Origin: Microcella humidisoli | GTDB taxonomy: Bacteria; Actinomycetota; Actinomycetes; Actinomycetales; Microbacteriaceae | Direction: 5' to 3' | Length of the DNA stretch: 64,000 nt | Assembly (NCBI RefSeq): GCF_024362325.1 | Contig: NZ_CP101497.1 | Span: 248,001-312,000 of the forward strand | Part shown: positions 62,270-64,000 of the stretch, in pieces | How positions within the stretch are numbered: position 1 is the stretch's first letter | How the letters are laid out: each line of letters opens with the position of its first letter | Made by a program: the position numbers and the translations under genes | Notes under the pieces: generated by a model | What the model was told of the DNA's origin: nothing | Databases searched by the model: none | Seen by the model: the letters and a program-made list of their open reading frames with translations, nothing else

Positions 62270-63272
62270 CGATGACGACCTTTCCGAGTCGGTCAGGGTG
62301 CGAGAAGCGCTCGTAGGCGCTGGTGATCGTGGCGAGCGGGTAGCGGCTGTCGATACGAGGCACGACGGCACCCGACGCGGTGAGCGCAATGGCATCACGG
62401 ATATCGGCGTAGTCGGCGCTTGCCGAGCCGACGAGACGGTGCCGACCGAGGTAGAAGCGGCGGAGGTCTACCCGCAGATCGGTGGAGACACTCGCCGAGC
62501 ACACGGAGAGCGTTGCGCCCCAGCCGAGCACACCGAGCAGAGCGCTCGCGACATCGGCGCTCCCGGTCGTGTCGAGTGCGAGGTCGACTCCGTCGGGTGC
62601 GAGCTCGCGCACGCGGGCGACGATCTCCGAAGAATCCGCCACGATCGATTCGACTCCGTCGAGTGCGGGGGCGGGTCGACGGGAGACGGCCACGACTCGC
62701 GCTCCGCGGTGTCGCGCGTACTGCGCCGCGACGTCACCGAGGACCCCTGTCGCGCCGGAGATGACGACCGTCTGCCCCGTGTGCACATCGCCGGCCGCGC
62801 GAAGCGCCTGCAGCACGATGGGGAGGCTGTGAAGCATGCCGACGGCGAGCGCCGCATCGAGCTCACCGCGCGGGATGGCGCTGGCGGCAGGCACGGCGAC
62901 GTACTCGGCTGCTCCGCCGTCGCGATGCACGCCGATCACGGTCTGCTGAGGGCAGCGCGCCTCAGACCCGCGACTGCAGAAGTCGCATGAACCGCACGGG
63001 ATGTTCGGCTTGACAACGACAGGCTCACCGATTCGGGCGGCGTTGACGCCGTGACCGACGGCGTGGATCACGCCGACCGGATCGATGCCAGGAATGCGGG
63101 GCAAAGCGGCGGACGCCCCGGGACCGATGCCAGCGATGACATTGAGGTCCAGTTGATTGACGCCCAGCGCCTCGACTTCGACCAGTACCTCGCCGGCGCG
63201 GAGCACCGGAAGCGGTACGGGCGACACTGCTAGTCGCTCGAGACCGTGCGCGGTCAGCAGTGCGGCGAGCAT
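62259..63272 (-). CDS. Zinc-type alcohol dehydrogenase-like MDR protein
   Basis: This 337-residue MDR protein has the structural-zinc cysteines (PCGSCDFCSRGSEARCPQQ) and an NAD(P) Rossmann motif (ISGATGVLGDVAAQYARHRG). The catalytic-zinc Cys expected near residue 40 is not visible (GVNQLDLN), so activity on a classic alcohol is uncertain. First gene of the operon. GGAGG precedes ATG 63272; a 15-bp palindrome lies 47 nt upstream. Confidence 0.87.
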   Translation of the reverse strand: MLAALLTAHGLERLAVSPVPLPVLRAGEVLVEVEALGVNQLDLNVIAGIGPGASAALPRIPGIDPVGVIHAVGHGVNAARIGEPVVVKPNIPCGSCDFCSRGSEARCPQQTVIGVHRDGGAAEYVAVPAASAIPRGELDAALAVGMLHSLPIVLQALRAAGDVHTGQTVVISGATGVLGDVAAQYARHRGARVVAVSRRPAPALDGVESIVADSSEIVARVRELAPDGVDLALDTTGSADVASALLGVLGWGATLSVCSASVSTDLRVDLRRFYLGRHRLVGSASADYADIRDAIALTASGAVVPRIDSRYPLATITSAYERFSHPDRLGKVVIDVS

Positions 63273-63318
63273 GAGCCTCCGATGGCGAGGGGGCGAGCGT
63301 GAGCCGCATCGCCCTTTC

Positions 63319-63333
63319 TGGATACAGTATCCA
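63319..63333. promoter_or_regulatory. 15-bp palindromic operator upstream of the catabolic operon
   Basis: TGGATAC-A-GTATCCA is a perfect palindrome with a single central base, immediately after the stop codon of the deaminase-type gene and 47 nt before the dehydrogenase start. Its shape fits a GntR- or FCD-type regulator. No such regulator gene is in the window. Confidence 0.65.
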
Positions 63334-64000
63334 TTACTCGGTTCCCTGTCCAGCCACCGCGACGTCCCCCTCGCCCGTTCCTCCGACCGCCCAGCCTGCG
63401 CGGGCGAGTAGTGCGCGCAGCGCAGCGTGCGACCGTGCTCGCGCGGCGTCGAGCCCGGTGAGGTCGACTCCCCCACGTTTCACCCAACGGCCATCCACGA
63501 GGACATGATGCACGTCTTCGACACCGCAGGCCATGACGAGCGAGAGCACGGGGTCGAGAGCGACGGCGAATCCGAGTCGTCGAGCATCCACCACCACGAT
63601 GTCAGCCCGAAGCCCCGGCCGCACCCGTCCGACCACGTGGTCCCACCCCAGGTCGCGGGCGCCCTCGCGCGTCGCGAGCGACAGCGCCGTGCGAGGGGTC
63701 ACAGGGGCGCCACCACGAGCGTTGCCGAGGCGGACCACCGTGCGCATCTGCTCGAACATGTCGGCGCGAGCGGGCAGCGCGAGCGAGTCGGTCGACAGGC
63801 TCAGCTGCACTCCGGCATCGAGGGCAGCGACGATCGGAGGTGCCCCCATCGATCCGAGCTCGGTCGCAGGACTCAGCGAGATGGAGACACCTCGATGAGC
63901 GAGCAATCTCAGCTCCTCCTCGTCGGCATCGACCGCGTGAACGACCTGAAGCGCCGGCACGAGAAGACCCGCAGAATCCATCGCGCGAAGATCGGCATAG
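63334..64000 (-). CDS. Deaminase/chlorohydrolase-type amidohydrolase, C-terminal part (partial)
   Basis: The last 221 codons of a gene continuing past the window edge. The fragment holds the end of the metal-binding barrel (LSLSTDSLALPARADMFEQMR with the Asp, ALSLATREGARDLGW) and the C-terminal beta-sandwich (VGRVRPGLRADIVVVD), as in SsnA, 8-oxoguanine deaminase, cytosine deaminase and AtzA relatives. It would release ammonia from a heterocycle, which fits the catabolic operon downstream. The start and N-terminal HxH are outside. Confidence 0.8.
   Translation of the reverse strand, partial: YADLRAMDSAGLLVPALQVVHAVDADEEELRLLAHRGVSISLSPATELGSMGAPPIVAALDAGVQLSLSTDSLALPARADMFEQMRTVVRLGNARGGAPVTPRTALSLATREGARDLGWDHVVGRVRPGLRADIVVVDARRLGFAVALDPVLSLVMACGVEDVHHVLVDGRWVKRGGVDLTGLDAARARSHAALRALLARAGWAVGGTGEGDVAVAGQGTE

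Overview
The window is a GC-rich, densely packed actinobacterial chromosome segment. It looks like family Microbacteriaceae. The evidence is the actinobacterial rpmF-rnc-mutM and smc genes, a complete deazaflavin (coenzyme F420) gene set, many GTG starts, frequent 4-nt ATGA/GTGA overlaps, and repeated TANNNT -10 boxes 6-8 nt upstream of start codons, which implies widespread leaderless transcription. I cannot name the genus. There is one tRNA gene, and I see no rRNA, CRISPR array, insertion sequence or prophage.

Layout. 1-4.4 kb: end of a ZIP metal transporter, then a GABA catabolic pair (gabT-gabD) divergent from a PucR-type regulator with a palindromic operator between them. 4.4-13.1 kb: tRNA-Leu(UAG), a DedA membrane protein, mntR-mntH, murI-rph-rdgB, an Fe-S photolyase/cryptochrome, a basic hypothetical protein and pncB. 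13.1-27.2 kb: smc at one end and DUF177-rpmF-rnc-mutM at the other. Between them lie a tandem-GNAT gene and a four-gene accessory unit: a regulator with two LuxR helix-turn-helix domains, a lipoprotein, a 1126-residue LysM-containing membrane-anchored protein, and an Ig-like protein with a Pro/Ser/Thr stalk. This unit is my best candidate for an undescribed system.

27.3-37.2 kb: a reductive-type pyrimidine or hydantoin degradation region. It has a beta-ureidopropionase-like amidase, a dihydropyrimidinase/hydantoinase, an LLM (F420- or flavin-type) oxidoreductase, a four-gene NMT1/THI5-type ABC importer and a class III aminotransferase suited to beta-alanine. An unusual photolyase-like gene with inverted domain order sits within it. 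37.4-48.6 kb: F420 biosynthesis (fbiA, fbiC, cofC/fbiD, cofE), interleaved with a MoxR ATPase, a DUF58 protein and a transglutaminase-like membrane protein, plus the remnant of an AbiEi/DUF559-type gene. 48.7-58.3 kb: an LLM oxidoreductase coupled to a 2-oxoglutarate/Fe(II) oxygenase, followed by small regulatory, membrane and hypothetical genes.

58.4-64 kb: a co-directional catabolic operon with a zinc-type dehydrogenase, a CaiB CoA-transferase, an ACMSD-like amidohydrolase, LigB- and LigA-like extradiol dioxygenase subunits and a second, divergent CofC paralogue. A 15-bp palindrome lies upstream of it, and the truncated end of a deaminase-type amidohydrolase lies beyond that. F420 is a recurring theme: the window holds genes to make it, two candidate users, and a CofC-like enzyme inside an aromatic or heterocycle degradation operon.
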